A DNA stretch of 44,829 bases from an uncultured Clostridia bacterium (GCA_944391825.1 CALXUZ010000004.1:1-44829); one strand, 5' to 3'. Positions 7,266-16,356 are shown, numbered from the stretch's first letter. The notes: generated from the letters alone by a model not told the origin. Program-made: numbers and translations.

Positions 7266-7278
7266 TTTATACTCTTTC
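7256..7278. terminator. Shared hairpin over two convergent stop codons
   Basis: GAAAGAGTA (7256-7264) and TACTCTTTC (7270-7278) are exact inverted repeats with a 5-base loop ATTTA. They span the last codons of sigK and of the convergent 771-aa gene. There is no long T-run, so termination strength is uncertain. Confidence 0.5.
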
Positions 7279-9582
7279 ACTTGCTATTTCGTACTCTACG
7301 GCATGTATATTTATAATTTTATTTGTAAATATATCTGGTTGATAATTAATCTTAAAATCTTTTTCAATTTTAATTTTTAATTTATATTTTTTTAAATCTA
7401 TTAATACATTTGTATCTATATCCATCCCCAATGGTAGAGTTTTATTTAAATTATCATAATATATAATATTAGTATAATAAAGTAATGGGAAAGTCTTAGG
7501 TAGTTTTAAAGTATAAAAATTAATATTTTCATTCTGAGTAGCTTTAATCATTTCAGTCAGTGCTACTTCTGCATTTAAATTTCCTATGTTCAAATTATTT
7601 TCACTAAGTCCACTTTCTCCATCAATGTAAATTGGTATTTCATATGGTGCATTAATTTTATGAAAAGCTTCTTTCAGCAAATTTAAATTGCTTCTTAAAT
7701 TATCAATATACATTGTTAATTCTGTATCAGGTTTAATGTTTAGTATTTTATATTTGTCTTTTTTAATCTCTCGATGGTTTGAATTATTTAGTGTTTTTAT
7801 TTTTGTCTTGTCTTCCGAAATTCCTCCAAAAATATCAAAATCTTTTATATTTATTATTTCGGAATTTTTTTCATAAGATTTTTTCAAACCCTCTAATTCC
7901 TGTTTTAATACTTCAATTTCAGCTTCAGTTAGTTCCTTGCTTTTAGCAATATTAAGAATTCTGCTTGATTTTAATACCTGCTTTACTATAAAAATACTAT
8001 CAGTTTCCTTTTTAGACAATTTTCTTCTTTGCAATTCATCCATTTCTTTTCCAAGGGCTTCTATGTCTTCATCAAAAGAAAAAACCTTGGTTATTTTTTC
8101 ATTTTGCTCATTTGCTCTTTCTTCTCCTTCATTTAGGCTTGGTAGTTCATCTTTATTCGCAAATTTCCAAAATTCAAAAATACTTTTTTTATGAAGTTCT
8201 ATTTCATTTAAATAAATATTAGCATTTTTTATTTTTCGCTCTAAATTAATCTTTTTTAATTCCATGGCTTTCCTGTCCATTACTAGATTTCTTACTATCT
8301 TTCTTCTTCCATCTAATTTAGTGCAAATTTCTATTAAATCTTCAATTGTATAATTTGTATTTTCAACCTGTTCCTCTTTTTCTGGCAAAGGATTTTCTTT
8401 CTTTTTGTTTTTCTTTTGTCTTATTATACGGCTTTCTATGGTTCCTAAATGTTTTTTTCGATTAGTAAAATAATATTTTACTTTCCCCAAAAAAGTTTTT
8501 TTGCAATCTAAAAAAGTAGCAATTTGGCGTTGTTTATTCAAAAATTCTTGAGTCTGCTTTTCAGTTTCTTGTTTTAAATCTTCCAATTTTTCTTCTTCTG
8601 TCGCAATTTTTTTATTCTCTAATGATACCAAATTATAATTTTTCTTCACTTGTTCTTTCACAAAAATTGGTAAAGAATTATAATCAATATTGTTTTTTTC
8701 ATCATACACAAAATCCAGACTGCTATCTTCTGAAATTGTAGTTTTAAATGCATAGTCATTTGGTAAACCAGTAGAAATTATAAAAAGTGCTTTTATTAAT
8801 TTATACCACTCCAACGCCTTCTCCTGTGTATCAAATGTAATTACATAATCACTTTTTATATCTGCATAGACTCTTGTCTTTCCAACTATCTTTATTATTT
8901 CATTTCCTTTTAAATCATAAATTTCATATATATTAGGCCACTCTCTAGTAAAGTACCATAAATAATTTTCAATATCCCTTATTTGACTCTTATTAAAATA
9001 TTTTTCTGAATATTCTTGATGTGTAATTGGAACAAAAATAGTTTCTTTTTTTCTTGCTCTATTGCTTTCTATTTTCTTTTTTAATAAATAGAAAAAAGCA
9101 TTATTATTAGTTTCATTTGTTGGAACTAGCATAAAATATTTATCCGATATGTTTGAATAATATATTTGCCAAATATAATTATTAGGATATTTTACTTCAT
9201 AAGGCAAATTTTCTTTCAGTTTTGCTTGCTCTTTTGTAATTTTTTCTATTTCATCTATTCTCATATTGTCTAACATCTTTAAAAAAGTAGCAAACCTTTC
9301 AACATTTCTTTCTGATTTCGAATCTAAATAATCAGATATTGGCATAGCCAATTTATATTTTTTATTTAAATCAGTTAATCTATCTGTTGGTGTTAATAAT
9401 ATTTCAATATCATTTACTTCAATATGTTTATATACTTTATAACTTGTTTCATCATACGCTTTTGTTGGTCTAAACTCAAAATCTGTAAAATCTTTTAATA
9501 TTTTAGGAATTCTTGCCAAATTTAATCCTAAATAACTAAGCTTTTCTTTTAAATTTTCGTTATCTTCTGTTTTCTTTGACAT
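7267..9582 (-). CDS. Large coiled-coil protein of unknown function
   Basis: A 771-aa protein that I do not recognise. Residues 1-310 are mixed alpha/beta with many Tyr and aromatic residues (IWQIYYSNISDKYFMLVPTN). Residues about 325-600 are highly charged and rich in Glu, Lys and Leu, probably coiled-coil, with basic patches such as RQKKNKKKEN. Residues 600-771 are predicted beta-rich (PYEIPIYIDGESGLSENN, then TLKLPKTFPLLYYTN). No signal peptide, TM segment, P-loop or zinc motif is visible, so it is probably cytoplasmic and structural. AAAGGA lies about 12 bases before the ATG. It is convergent with sigK and stands alone. Confidence 0.7.
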   Translation of the reverse strand: MSKKTEDNENLKEKLSYLGLNLARIPKILKDFTDFEFRPTKAYDETSYKVYKHIEVNDIEILLTPTDRLTDLNKKYKLAMPISDYLDSKSERNVERFATFLKMLDNMRIDEIEKITKEQAKLKENLPYEVKYPNNYIWQIYYSNISDKYFMLVPTNETNNNAFFYLLKKKIESNRARKKETIFVPITHQEYSEKYFNKSQIRDIENYLWYFTREWPNIYEIYDLKGNEIIKIVGKTRVYADIKSDYVITFDTQEKALEWYKLIKALFIISTGLPNDYAFKTTISEDSSLDFVYDEKNNIDYNSLPIFVKEQVKKNYNLVSLENKKIATEEEKLEDLKQETEKQTQEFLNKQRQIATFLDCKKTFLGKVKYYFTNRKKHLGTIESRIIRQKKNKKKENPLPEKEEQVENTNYTIEDLIEICTKLDGRRKIVRNLVMDRKAMELKKINLERKIKNANIYLNEIELHKKSIFEFWKFANKDELPSLNEGEERANEQNEKITKVFSFDEDIEALGKEMDELQRRKLSKKETDSIFIVKQVLKSSRILNIAKSKELTEAEIEVLKQELEGLKKSYEKNSEIINIKDFDIFGGISEDKTKIKTLNNSNHREIKKDKYKILNIKPDTELTMYIDNLRSNLNLLKEAFHKINAPYEIPIYIDGESGLSENNLNIGNLNAEVALTEMIKATQNENINFYTLKLPKTFPLLYYTNIIYYDNLNKTLPLGMDIDTNVLIDLKKYKLKIKIEKDFKINYQPDIFTNKIINIHAVEYEIASERV

Positions 9583-9672
9583 TTTGCTTTAATCCTTTCT
9601 AAATTGTTTTTTGATACCTTCTTTTTTAGTATAACACAATAATTTTTAAATTGGCAATGCTTTTTTATTAAT

Positions 9673-9701
9673 TTGACGCTTTTGATTAAAAGTGTTATAA
9701 T
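9673..9701 (+). promoter_or_regulatory. Near-consensus sigma-A promoter
   Basis: TTGACG (9673-9678), a 17-base spacer, and TATAAT (9696-9701). It drives the 87-aa gene that starts at 9755, leaving a leader of about 45 bases. Confidence 0.8.
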
Positions 9702-9754
9702 ATAGTCAGTTTTAGCCTTTATGGCTATTATATTCTGGATGAGGAGTGAAATAT

Positions 9755-10018
9755 ATGGAACGGTCAAATGTGCCGAAATCGAGGCTCTATCCCAATCGCT
9801 TCAAAAAGGTAGTTCTTTCCTTTTCGGAGCCAGACCTCTATGGACTTTATACCTTTTTGGTATACAAAGTTCAGCTTTCTTCCTTCAAGAACAAAGTAGT
9901 TGAGGCTGGTGGAAAACTACATTTTGAAGACGAAAAAACAGTTCACTATCGTTTTGAAGGAGATGGTTGTGTTGTAGCTGTACACAATTTAGCGCTTCCC
10001 CATATCTACAAGCACTAA
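9755..10018 (+). CDS. Small 87-aa protein of unknown function, G+C-rich for this window
   Basis: MERSNVPKSRLYPNRFKKVV and the following residues form a small basic protein with no signal peptide or TM segment. The ATG at 9755 has GAGGAG 8 bases upstream; a GTG at 9746 would overlap that site. By hand count the gene has 107 G or C in 264 bases (about 40%), against roughly 25-30% nearby. It uses codons that are rare in its neighbours (CGG, CCG, TCG, CTC, CCC). It has its own promoter and terminator, so it is a complete one-gene unit. Recent transfer or selection for a particular codon set are both possible. I do not recognise the family. Confidence 0.65.
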   Translation: MERSNVPKSRLYPNRFKKVVLSFSEPDLYGLYTFLVYKVQLSSFKNKVVEAGGKLHFEDEKTVHYRFEGDGCVVAVHNLALPHIYKH

Positions 10019-10026
10019 TCAACCAG

Positions 10027-10060
10027 AAAGGACCACTATTTTAAGTGGTCCTTTTCTTTT
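10027..10060. terminator. Strong hairpin terminator between convergent genes
   Basis: AAAGGACCACT (10027-10037) pairs with AGTGGTCCTTT (10044-10054), an 11-bp stem, followed by TCTTTTTAATTT. It ends the plus-strand mini-gene. In the other direction it follows the thrS stop (10060) directly, with A-rich flanks, and may serve both. Confidence 0.85.
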
Positions 10061-11970
10061 TAATTTGTATAATTTTCAATTTCTTTTTTTATCTTCTCCA
10101 TAAATTCTGCCAATCTCATTTGTCCGATATCTCCATCTTTTCTAGAACGAACTCCTACTGCATCTGCCTCTATTTCTTTATCTCCTAATATTAACATGTA
10201 TGGTATTTTTTGAAGTTGTGCTTCTCTAATTTTATATCCTATTTTTTCTTGTCTTTCATCTAGTTCTACACGAATTTCTGCAAGCTCTAAATCCCTTTTT
10301 ATTTTTTCTGCATATTCTTTTTGACTATCAGAAATTGGCAATATCCTAACTTGTACTGGTGCAAGCCATGTTGGAAAAGCACCTGCATAGTGTTCTATTA
10401 AAATTCCAATAAATCTTTCTATACTTCCAAAAATTACTCTGTGGAGCATTACAGGTCTATGTTTTTCTCCATCTTCTCCAATATATGTTAAATCAAATCT
10501 TTCTGGCATTTGAAAATCTAGTTGGATTGTACCACATTGCCACTCTCTACCTAAGCAATCTTTAATATGGAAATCAATTTTGGGCCCGTAAAATGCTCCA
10601 TCACCTTCATTTACTTGATATTCCATTTTTTGGTCTTCTAATGCTTTTTTTAGCGCACTTTCTGCTCTTTCCCAGTCTTCATCAGATCCCATTGAGTCTT
10701 CTGGTCTTGTAGAGAGCTCTAGTGTATAGCTAAATCCAAATATACTATATACCTCATTTATTAATTTCATTAAATTAACTATTTCAGACTCTATTTGTGT
10801 TGGTAAGCAGAAAATATGTGCATCATCTTGTGTAAAGCATCTAACTCTAAATAAACCATTTAATTCACCAGATTTTTCATGCCTGTGTACTAAACCTAAT
10901 TCACCCAATCTAATTGGAAATTCTCTGTAAGAGTGCATTTTGCTTTTATATACAAGCATACCACCTGGGCAATTCATAGGTTTTAGAGCATAATCCTGCT
11001 CATCAATTTTAGTTGTGTACATATTATCTTTATAATGGTCCCAGTGACCTGAACGATGCCATAAATCTTCATTTAAAATTACTGGTGTTTTTATTTCTTG
11101 ATATCCATTTAATACATGTTTTTTTCTCCAAAAGTCTTCTAATACATTTCTAAGTGCCATACCTTTTGGCAAGAAGAAAGGGAATCCTGGTCCTTCTGGT
11201 GCTATCATAAATAAATCCAATTCTTTTCCTAATTTTTTATGATCCCTCTTTTTAGCTTCTTCTAACATATTTAGATATTCTTCTAACATGCTAGCTTTAG
11301 GAAATGAAATACCATAAATTCTTTGAAGTGTTTGCTTAGTTTCATCTCCTCTCCAATATGAAGCTGAAGAATGTAATAATTTAAATGCCTTTACAAGTCC
11401 TGTACTTAATATATGTGGTCCTGCACATAATTCTTTAAATTCACCTTGGTCATAAAAACTAATTTCTTCATCTTCTGGCAATTCTTCTATAAGTTCTACT
11501 TTATATGGTTCTTTTCTGTCTTTCATTAATTTAATTGCATCTACCCTTGAAAGTGTGTATCTTGTAATCTCCAAATTTTCTTTTACAATCTTTTTCATTT
11601 CTTCTTCAATTTTTTTCAAATCTTCTTCTGTAAAAGGTTTTTCCGCGTCAAAATCATAATAAAATCCATTATCAATAGAAGGGCCTATTGTTAATTTAAC
11701 ACTATCCCCATAAATTCTTTTAACAGCTTGTGCCATGATATGAGAAGTTGTGTGCCAAAAAGCTTTTTTTCCATCGTCATTATCAAAAGTCAAAATTTCA
11801 AGCTTGCAATTTCCAGTAATTTCTGTGCGTAAATCTTTTACTTCTCCATTTACTTTTCCAGCTAAACAATTTCTTGCCAAGCCTTCACTAATTTGTTTTG
11901 CAATTTCTAAAATTGAACTTCCTTCTTTTACCTCTATTTTAGAACCATCTTTTAACTCAACCTGTACCAA
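10060..11970 (-). CDS. thrS: Threonyl-tRNA synthetase
   Basis: A 636-aa, full-length ThrRS that attaches threonine to tRNA-Thr in the cytoplasm. Residues 1-60 are the TGS domain (VQVELKDGSKIEVKEGSSIL). The editing domain carries HTTSHIMAQAV (HxxxH) and later the ELCAGPH motif. The class II core shows ALKPMNCPGGMLVYKS with the zinc-ligand Cys, motif 2 as LVHRHEKSGELNGLFRVRCF, and motif 3 as LHRVIFGSIERFIGILIEHY. The anticodon-binding domain follows (LAPVQVRILPISD). It lies 57 bases after trxA and may be read from the trxA promoter. No T-box leader fits in that gap, although clostridial thrS genes often have one. Confidence 0.98.
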   Translation of the reverse strand: MVQVELKDGSKIEVKEGSSILEIAKQISEGLARNCLAGKVNGEVKDLRTEITGNCKLEILTFDNDDGKKAFWHTTSHIMAQAVKRIYGDSVKLTIGPSIDNGFYYDFDAEKPFTEEDLKKIEEEMKKIVKENLEITRYTLSRVDAIKLMKDRKEPYKVELIEELPEDEEISFYDQGEFKELCAGPHILSTGLVKAFKLLHSSASYWRGDETKQTLQRIYGISFPKASMLEEYLNMLEEAKKRDHKKLGKELDLFMIAPEGPGFPFFLPKGMALRNVLEDFWRKKHVLNGYQEIKTPVILNEDLWHRSGHWDHYKDNMYTTKIDEQDYALKPMNCPGGMLVYKSKMHSYREFPIRLGELGLVHRHEKSGELNGLFRVRCFTQDDAHIFCLPTQIESEIVNLMKLINEVYSIFGFSYTLELSTRPEDSMGSDEDWERAESALKKALEDQKMEYQVNEGDGAFYGPKIDFHIKDCLGREWQCGTIQLDFQMPERFDLTYIGEDGEKHRPVMLHRVIFGSIERFIGILIEHYAGAFPTWLAPVQVRILPISDSQKEYAEKIKRDLELAEIRVELDERQEKIGYKIREAQLQKIPYMLILGDKEIEADAVGVRSRKDGDIGQMRLAEFMEKIKKEIENYTN

Positions 11971-12027
11971 TTTAATTTCCCCCTTTTGCTATTAAAGCCT
12001 GTCCAGATATATTACAGCACTTTGAGA

Positions 12028-12339
12028 TTATCCCAAAAGTGCTACTATTTCGCTCTTTGCTTGAACCCCTATTGTTCTTCCAGTTTCTGTTCCATTTTTT
12101 ATTACAACAAATGTTGGGATTGTCATAACATTGTATTTTTGTGCTAAGTCAGGGCATTCATCAACATTTATTTTTCCTACTTTTACTTTTTCCCCCATAG
12201 TTTCTGCAATTTCATCAACTACTGGTAACATCATTTTACATGGGCCACACCAGCTTGCCCAAAAGTCTAATAATACTGGTATATTTGAATTTAATACCTC
12301 TTTATCAAAATTTTCATTATTAATTGTTAAAACAGCCAT
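12028..12339 (-). CDS. trxA: Thioredoxin
   Basis: A 103-aa classical thioredoxin. The active site WCGPCK places the redox cysteines at residues 31 and 34, preceded by FWASW and followed by the cis-proline segment MTIPTFVVIKNG. It reduces protein disulfides in the cytoplasm. It lies between thrS and the thioredoxin-reductase-like gene on the same strand, its expected electron donor. A separate promoter is visible at 12376-12404, so it may be expressed apart from the reductase. Confidence 0.97.
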   Translation of the reverse strand: MAVLTINNENFDKEVLNSNIPVLLDFWASWCGPCKMMLPVVDEIAETMGEKVKVGKINVDECPDLAQKYNVMTIPTFVVIKNGTETGRTIGVQAKSEIVALLG

Positions 12340-12375
12340 ATATAAAATCTCCTTTCAAAAAATTAATGCATTAAC

Positions 12376-12404
12376 ATTATACACTACAATTATATTTTAT
12401 GCAA
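12376..12404 (-). promoter_or_regulatory. Sigma-A promoter before trxA
   Basis: On the minus strand TTGCAT (12399-12404), a 17-base spacer and TATAAT (12376-12381). It lies in the 76-base gap between the reductase gene and trxA. Confidence 0.65.
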
Positions 12405-12415
12405 CAAATTTAATA

Positions 12416-13267
12416 CTATGTATTTTTTAGTACTGCAAGACCTGCTTTTGCCCCTTCATAAACTGCTTTACTAATTTGTAAAAGTCCGCCTGTGCAGTCA
12501 CCGCATGCAAATAGCCCAGGTACTGTAGTTTGCATATTTTCATCTACCACAATATGGTTATTTTCTATTCTTGCACCTATTTTTCTTGCCAAGTCATTGC
12601 TAGAAGCAGTTCCCAATGCTACAAAAATACCATTAATTTGTTTTTTAGTGCCATCTTCAAATTCTACTTCTTGTATGCTGTTATCCCCTCTGAATTCTCG
12701 TATTCTTTTATCATTAACTTCCACATTTATATTTCTGTTTTCTACTATTTCCTCACCGTTTGTTAATATTGTTACAGAATTTGCAATCGGCTTTAACTGT
12801 TCCATCTCATGTACTGCATAATTTCCGTTACCTAAGACCGCAACATCTTTACCTTTATAGAAAAATGCATCACAAATAGCACAATAACTTACACCTTTCC
12901 CTTCAAATTCGCGTATTCCTTTAATATTAGGAGTAATTCTATTAGAACCAGTCGCTAAAATAGTAGTTCTTGCTTTATAACTAGAATTTACAGTTTCAAC
13001 TTCAAAATTTTCTCCATACGAAAGTGATATAACTTCATCATCTGCCATATCTATATCAAGTGTTCTTGCCTGTCTAATCCCATTTTCATAAAGCTCTTTA
13101 CCTGTTATCCCATTAGGAAAACCATAGTAATTTTCTATTTGTTCTGCCTTTTCCAATGCTCCAATTCCCTTTGAAATTATTAAAACAGATAACTTTCTAC
13201 GTTTAGCATAAAGTGCTGCAGAAATTCCCGCAGGTCCACTTCCTATAATAACAACATCATAAATCAT
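12416..13267 (-). CDS. trxB: Thioredoxin reductase-like flavoprotein, possibly ferredoxin-dependent
   Basis: A 283-aa FAD disulfide reductase. The FAD site is VVIIGSGPAGISAALYAKRR at the N-terminus, with a second FAD motif near the end, PGLFACGDCTGGLLQISKAV. The redox pair is in YCAICDAF (C129 and C132). In the middle domain GNGNYA is present, but the HRRxxxR segment that binds the NADPH phosphate in ordinary TrxB is absent (TILTNGEEIVENRN instead). The protein is also shorter than the usual 305-320 aa. Clostridia have ferredoxin-linked thioredoxin reductases that lack NADPH determinants, and this protein could be one. The neighbouring trxA supports the thioredoxin role. Confidence 0.85.
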   Translation of the reverse strand: MIYDVVIIGSGPAGISAALYAKRRKLSVLIISKGIGALEKAEQIENYYGFPNGITGKELYENGIRQARTLDIDMADDEVISLSYGENFEVETVNSSYKARTTILATGSNRITPNIKGIREFEGKGVSYCAICDAFFYKGKDVAVLGNGNYAVHEMEQLKPIANSVTILTNGEEIVENRNINVEVNDKRIREFRGDNSIQEVEFEDGTKKQINGIFVALGTASSNDLARKIGARIENNHIVVDENMQTTVPGLFACGDCTGGLLQISKAVYEGAKAGLAVLKNT

Positions 13268-13292
13268 ACAAAAACTCCTTAATTATTTTTTA

Positions 13293-13371
13293 GTCTGTCC
13301 CTAGCAGAGACAAATGTGGCACTTTGGGGCCAGTCCCCAAACTACCACTTTTGTCTTACTTTGGGACAGCC
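13293..13371. repeat. Long imperfect palindromic intergenic repeat (type R2, copy a)
   Basis: The outer arms GTCTGTCCC and GGGACAGCC pair partly. The inner arms ACAAATGTGGCACTTTGGGG and CCCCAAACTACCACTTTTGT pair with few mismatches around a short CAGT centre. Its reverse complement aligns well with the element at 38124-38183. It lies between the ATPase stop and the reductase gene. It resembles REP/BIME-like mobile palindromes; no transposase is in the window. Confidence 0.75.
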
Positions 13372-13376
13372 TTAAT

Positions 13377-16148
13377 CTACTCGTCCTTTGTGGTGTTTAT
13401 TTTAAACAATTTAAATAATTCTACAATTACTAGTGGCATTAATACTAAAATTACAATTTCTATAATATTCATAACTGGCAATACTGGTATGCTGAAAATA
13501 TGCCTTAATGCTGGAACTACTAATATTACAATCATAAGTAATGCTGAACCCAAGCATGCTAAAATTAATTTTTTATTGCTTAATATTCCTGTTTTAAATA
13601 TTGATTTTTTATTGTTTCTAATATTAAATACATGTACCAATTCTGAAAGTGCTAATACAGTAAATGCCATTGTTTGACCAATTTCCACTCTTACTTCTTC
13701 TTCTGATAATGTTCTTACAACACCATTTGCTCCTTCCATCTCCACAACAGGTAATTGATTTGCTGGTGTTGCTAATCCGATAATAAATGCAGCAAGTGTT
13801 AATAATCCTATCATCACACCTTGGTAAATAACTCTCCAAGTCATGCCTTTTGTAAATACACCCTGCTTTGGCTTAATTGGTTTTCTATTCATAATATCTT
13901 TTTCCGCAGGGTCAACAGCTAATGCTAGTGCTGGCAAAGAATCTGTTACTAAATTTATCCACAAAATGTGTATTGGAAGTAGTGGAACAATCAAGTTTAG
14001 ATCTGTTATGTTAAACCATTTGCTTAATAACGGTGTAATTAAAATTGCCAAAAATAAAACTATAATTTCACCAACATTGCTTGATAATAAAAATTGAATA
14101 GCTTTTAAAATATTGTCATAAATACGTCTTCCTTCTTCTACAGAAGATACAATTGTTGCAAAATTATCATCTGTTAAAATTACGTCTGCCGCCTCTTTTG
14201 ATACATCTGTACCAACTATACCCATTGCACAGCCAATGTCCGCTGTTTTCAAAGCTGGAGCATCATTTACACCATCACCTGTCATTGCAACTATTTCACC
14301 ATTTGCTTGCCAAGCCTTTACAATACGCACTTTGTGTTCAGGTGAAACCCTTGCATAAACACTGTATTTTCTTATATTTTTTATAAGCTCTTCATCAGAC
14401 ATTTCTTCAAGCTCTGCACCTGTAATTGCTTCATCTTCATTTTCTAAAATTCCTAATGCTTTTGCGATTGCAATTGCTGTAATTTTGTGGTCCCCTGTAA
14501 TCATTACAGTTTTTATTCCTGCAGTTTTACATTTTTCTACTGCTTCTTTTACTTCTTCCCTTGGTGGGTCTATCATACCAACCATACCAACATAAATTAA
14601 ATCACTTTCTATTGTATGCATTTCTTCATCTGTTGGTTCATGGTCAAGTTCCTTATATGCCATGGCTAAAACTCTTAAAGCATCTTTTGCCATTTCTCCA
14701 TTTTGTTTTTCAATTTCTTTTCTGTATTCTAAAAGATTTTGCTTTATTTCGCCATTGATAATATATTTATTGCATTTTGCTAATAATTCATCAACTCCGC
14801 CCTTGGTATATACAGCATATTTATCGCCAACCTTATGAACTGTTGTCATTAATTTTCTTTCTGAATCAAATGGCAATTCCTTTACACGTGGAAATTCCTC
14901 TAAAATTGAAGGTTCGAAGTCTAGATTAAAACTCATATCTACTAGTGCTGTTTCTGTTGGGTCACCTGTTAAAGTTTTATCTTTGGCAACCTTTGTATCA
15001 TTACAGAATATGCTAATATGCACTAATTTTTCTAGTTCTGGATTTATTTCACTTGTGTTAATCTCATCTAAATTTACTAGCTTATTATTGAAAAATACTT
15101 TTTTTACTGTCATTTTGTTTTGTGTTAGTGTACCTGTTTTATCAGAACAAATAACAGTTGTACTTCCTAATGTTTCTACAGCTGGTAATTTTTTAACAAT
15201 TGCATGTTTTTTTACCATTCTTTGTACACCTATTGCAAGCACAATGGTAGATACCGCAGCCAAGCCTTCTGGAATAGCTGCAACTGCTAAACTAACAGCT
15301 GTCATAAACATATCCATTGGGTCTTTTCCATAAAGTAAGCCTATTAAGAAAATCACAATACAAATAGCTATTGCTGCAATTCCCAAAGTTTTTCCTAATT
15401 TATTTAATTTTTGTTGAAGTGGTGTTGCAGTATCTTTTACTTCATTAATCATACCTGCAATTTTTCCAACTTCAGTATTCATACCAGTTTCAACTACTAT
15501 TCCTTTGCCTCTACCATAAGTTATAAGGCTAGATGAAAATAGCATGTTAGTCCTATCACCTAAATCAACTTTCTCATCTAAAATAGTTTCTGTATTTTTA
15601 TCTACAGGAACTGATTCTCCTGTTAGAGATGCTTCCTGTGCTTTTAAATTAATTGCCTCTATAATTCTTAAATCTGCCGGAACATAATCACCAGTATCTA
15701 ATATTACAATATCACCTGGTACAAGGTCTTTAGATGGAACTACTGTTACACTCCCATTTCTAAGAACTTTAGCAACATGTGAACTTAATTTCTGAAGTGC
15801 CTCAAGCGATTTTTCCGCTTTACTTTCCTGCGCAACTCCAATAATAGCATTTACAATTACTACAATTAATATAATTATAGAATCAGTAATGCCTTCTCCT
15901 TCATACCAACCAACAATTCCCGAAATAAGTGCAGCAATTATTAAAACTATAATCATAAAATCTTTAAATTGCTCTAAAAATTTAACAAATAGACTTTTTT
16001 TCTTTTTTGCAGCAAGTTCATTAGTACCATAAGTTTGCCTATTTTTTACAACTTGCTCCTCTGATAAACCTTGTTCCTCATTTACATTAAACTCATTTTT
16101 AATCTCATCAGTAGTTCTTTGAAACCACACTTTTTTATTTTCTTCCAA
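13377..16148 (-). CDS. Ca2+-type cation-transporting P-type ATPase
   Basis: A 923-aa P2-type ATPase. The actuator motif is LTGESVPVDK, the phosphorylation site ICSDKTGTLTQNKM (Asp near 336), the nucleotide site includes YTKGGVDELL, and the hinge is MTGDGVNDAPALKTADIG. Membrane segment 4 contains AVAAIPEGLAAVSTIVLA and segment 6 WINLVTDSLPALALA. These PEGL and NLVTD signatures fit SERCA/PMCA-like Ca2+ pumps rather than heavy-metal pumps. It is expected to export Ca2+ (or Mn2+) from the cytoplasm. Translation starts at TTG (16148) with GGAGAG 7 bases upstream; the nearby ATG is out of frame and runs into a stop. Confidence 0.95.
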   Translation of the reverse strand: MEENKKVWFQRTTDEIKNEFNVNEEQGLSEEQVVKNRQTYGTNELAAKKKKSLFVKFLEQFKDFMIIVLIIAALISGIVGWYEGEGITDSIIILIVVIVNAIIGVAQESKAEKSLEALQKLSSHVAKVLRNGSVTVVPSKDLVPGDIVILDTGDYVPADLRIIEAINLKAQEASLTGESVPVDKNTETILDEKVDLGDRTNMLFSSSLITYGRGKGIVVETGMNTEVGKIAGMINEVKDTATPLQQKLNKLGKTLGIAAIAICIVIFLIGLLYGKDPMDMFMTAVSLAVAAIPEGLAAVSTIVLAIGVQRMVKKHAIVKKLPAVETLGSTTVICSDKTGTLTQNKMTVKKVFFNNKLVNLDEINTSEINPELEKLVHISIFCNDTKVAKDKTLTGDPTETALVDMSFNLDFEPSILEEFPRVKELPFDSERKLMTTVHKVGDKYAVYTKGGVDELLAKCNKYIINGEIKQNLLEYRKEIEKQNGEMAKDALRVLAMAYKELDHEPTDEEMHTIESDLIYVGMVGMIDPPREEVKEAVEKCKTAGIKTVMITGDHKITAIAIAKALGILENEDEAITGAELEEMSDEELIKNIRKYSVYARVSPEHKVRIVKAWQANGEIVAMTGDGVNDAPALKTADIGCAMGIVGTDVSKEAADVILTDDNFATIVSSVEEGRRIYDNILKAIQFLLSSNVGEIIVLFLAILITPLLSKWFNITDLNLIVPLLPIHILWINLVTDSLPALALAVDPAEKDIMNRKPIKPKQGVFTKGMTWRVIYQGVMIGLLTLAAFIIGLATPANQLPVVEMEGANGVVRTLSEEEVRVEIGQTMAFTVLALSELVHVFNIRNNKKSIFKTGILSNKKLILACLGSALLMIVILVVPALRHIFSIPVLPVMNIIEIVILVLMPLVIVELFKLFKINTTKDE

Positions 16149-16316
16149 TGTACATCTCTCCTATTTTTATTTTACTGTTTCTATGGACCAGGTACCCAAA
16201 ACAGCTTCGCTTTATTATATTTTAGTTTTACCAAATTTGCAATAGGAATTCTCCTATTTCTAATCTTAAATTTATAATTAAAGTTTATGTAAAAATTACA
16301 TTTGTATACAAAATTT
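16149..16316. other. Leader and intergenic region upstream of the P-type ATPase
   Basis: Non-coding sequence between the ATPase start and the tRNA-Gly terminator. A GGTACC-containing stretch near 16185-16210 is G+C-richer than its surroundings. No riboswitch, promoter pair or gene could be assigned. Confidence 0.3.
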
Positions 16317-16350
16317 AAAAAGGAGTATCCTGCTTTAGGACACCCCTTTT
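16317..16350 (-). terminator. Terminator of tRNA-Gly
   Basis: The minus-strand hairpin is AAAAGGGGTGTCCT / AGGATACTCCTTTT with an AAAGC loop. Two positions that mismatch on the plus strand become G-U pairs on the minus strand. This shows the structure is made in the tRNA direction. Confidence 0.82.
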
Positions 16351-16356
16351 ATAATT

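Noticed and set aside
11975-12050. A further palindromic repeat copy (CCTGTCC ... CCCAAAAGTGC) between trxA and thrS
   Set aside because: It shares only short words with R2 and overlaps trxA coding sequence; the similarity is too weak to call.
13843-15333. Several plus-strand open frames across the P-type ATPase, MutS and MiaB genes
   Set aside because: They are antisense to strongly conserved coding regions, have low-complexity translations and lack ribosome sites.
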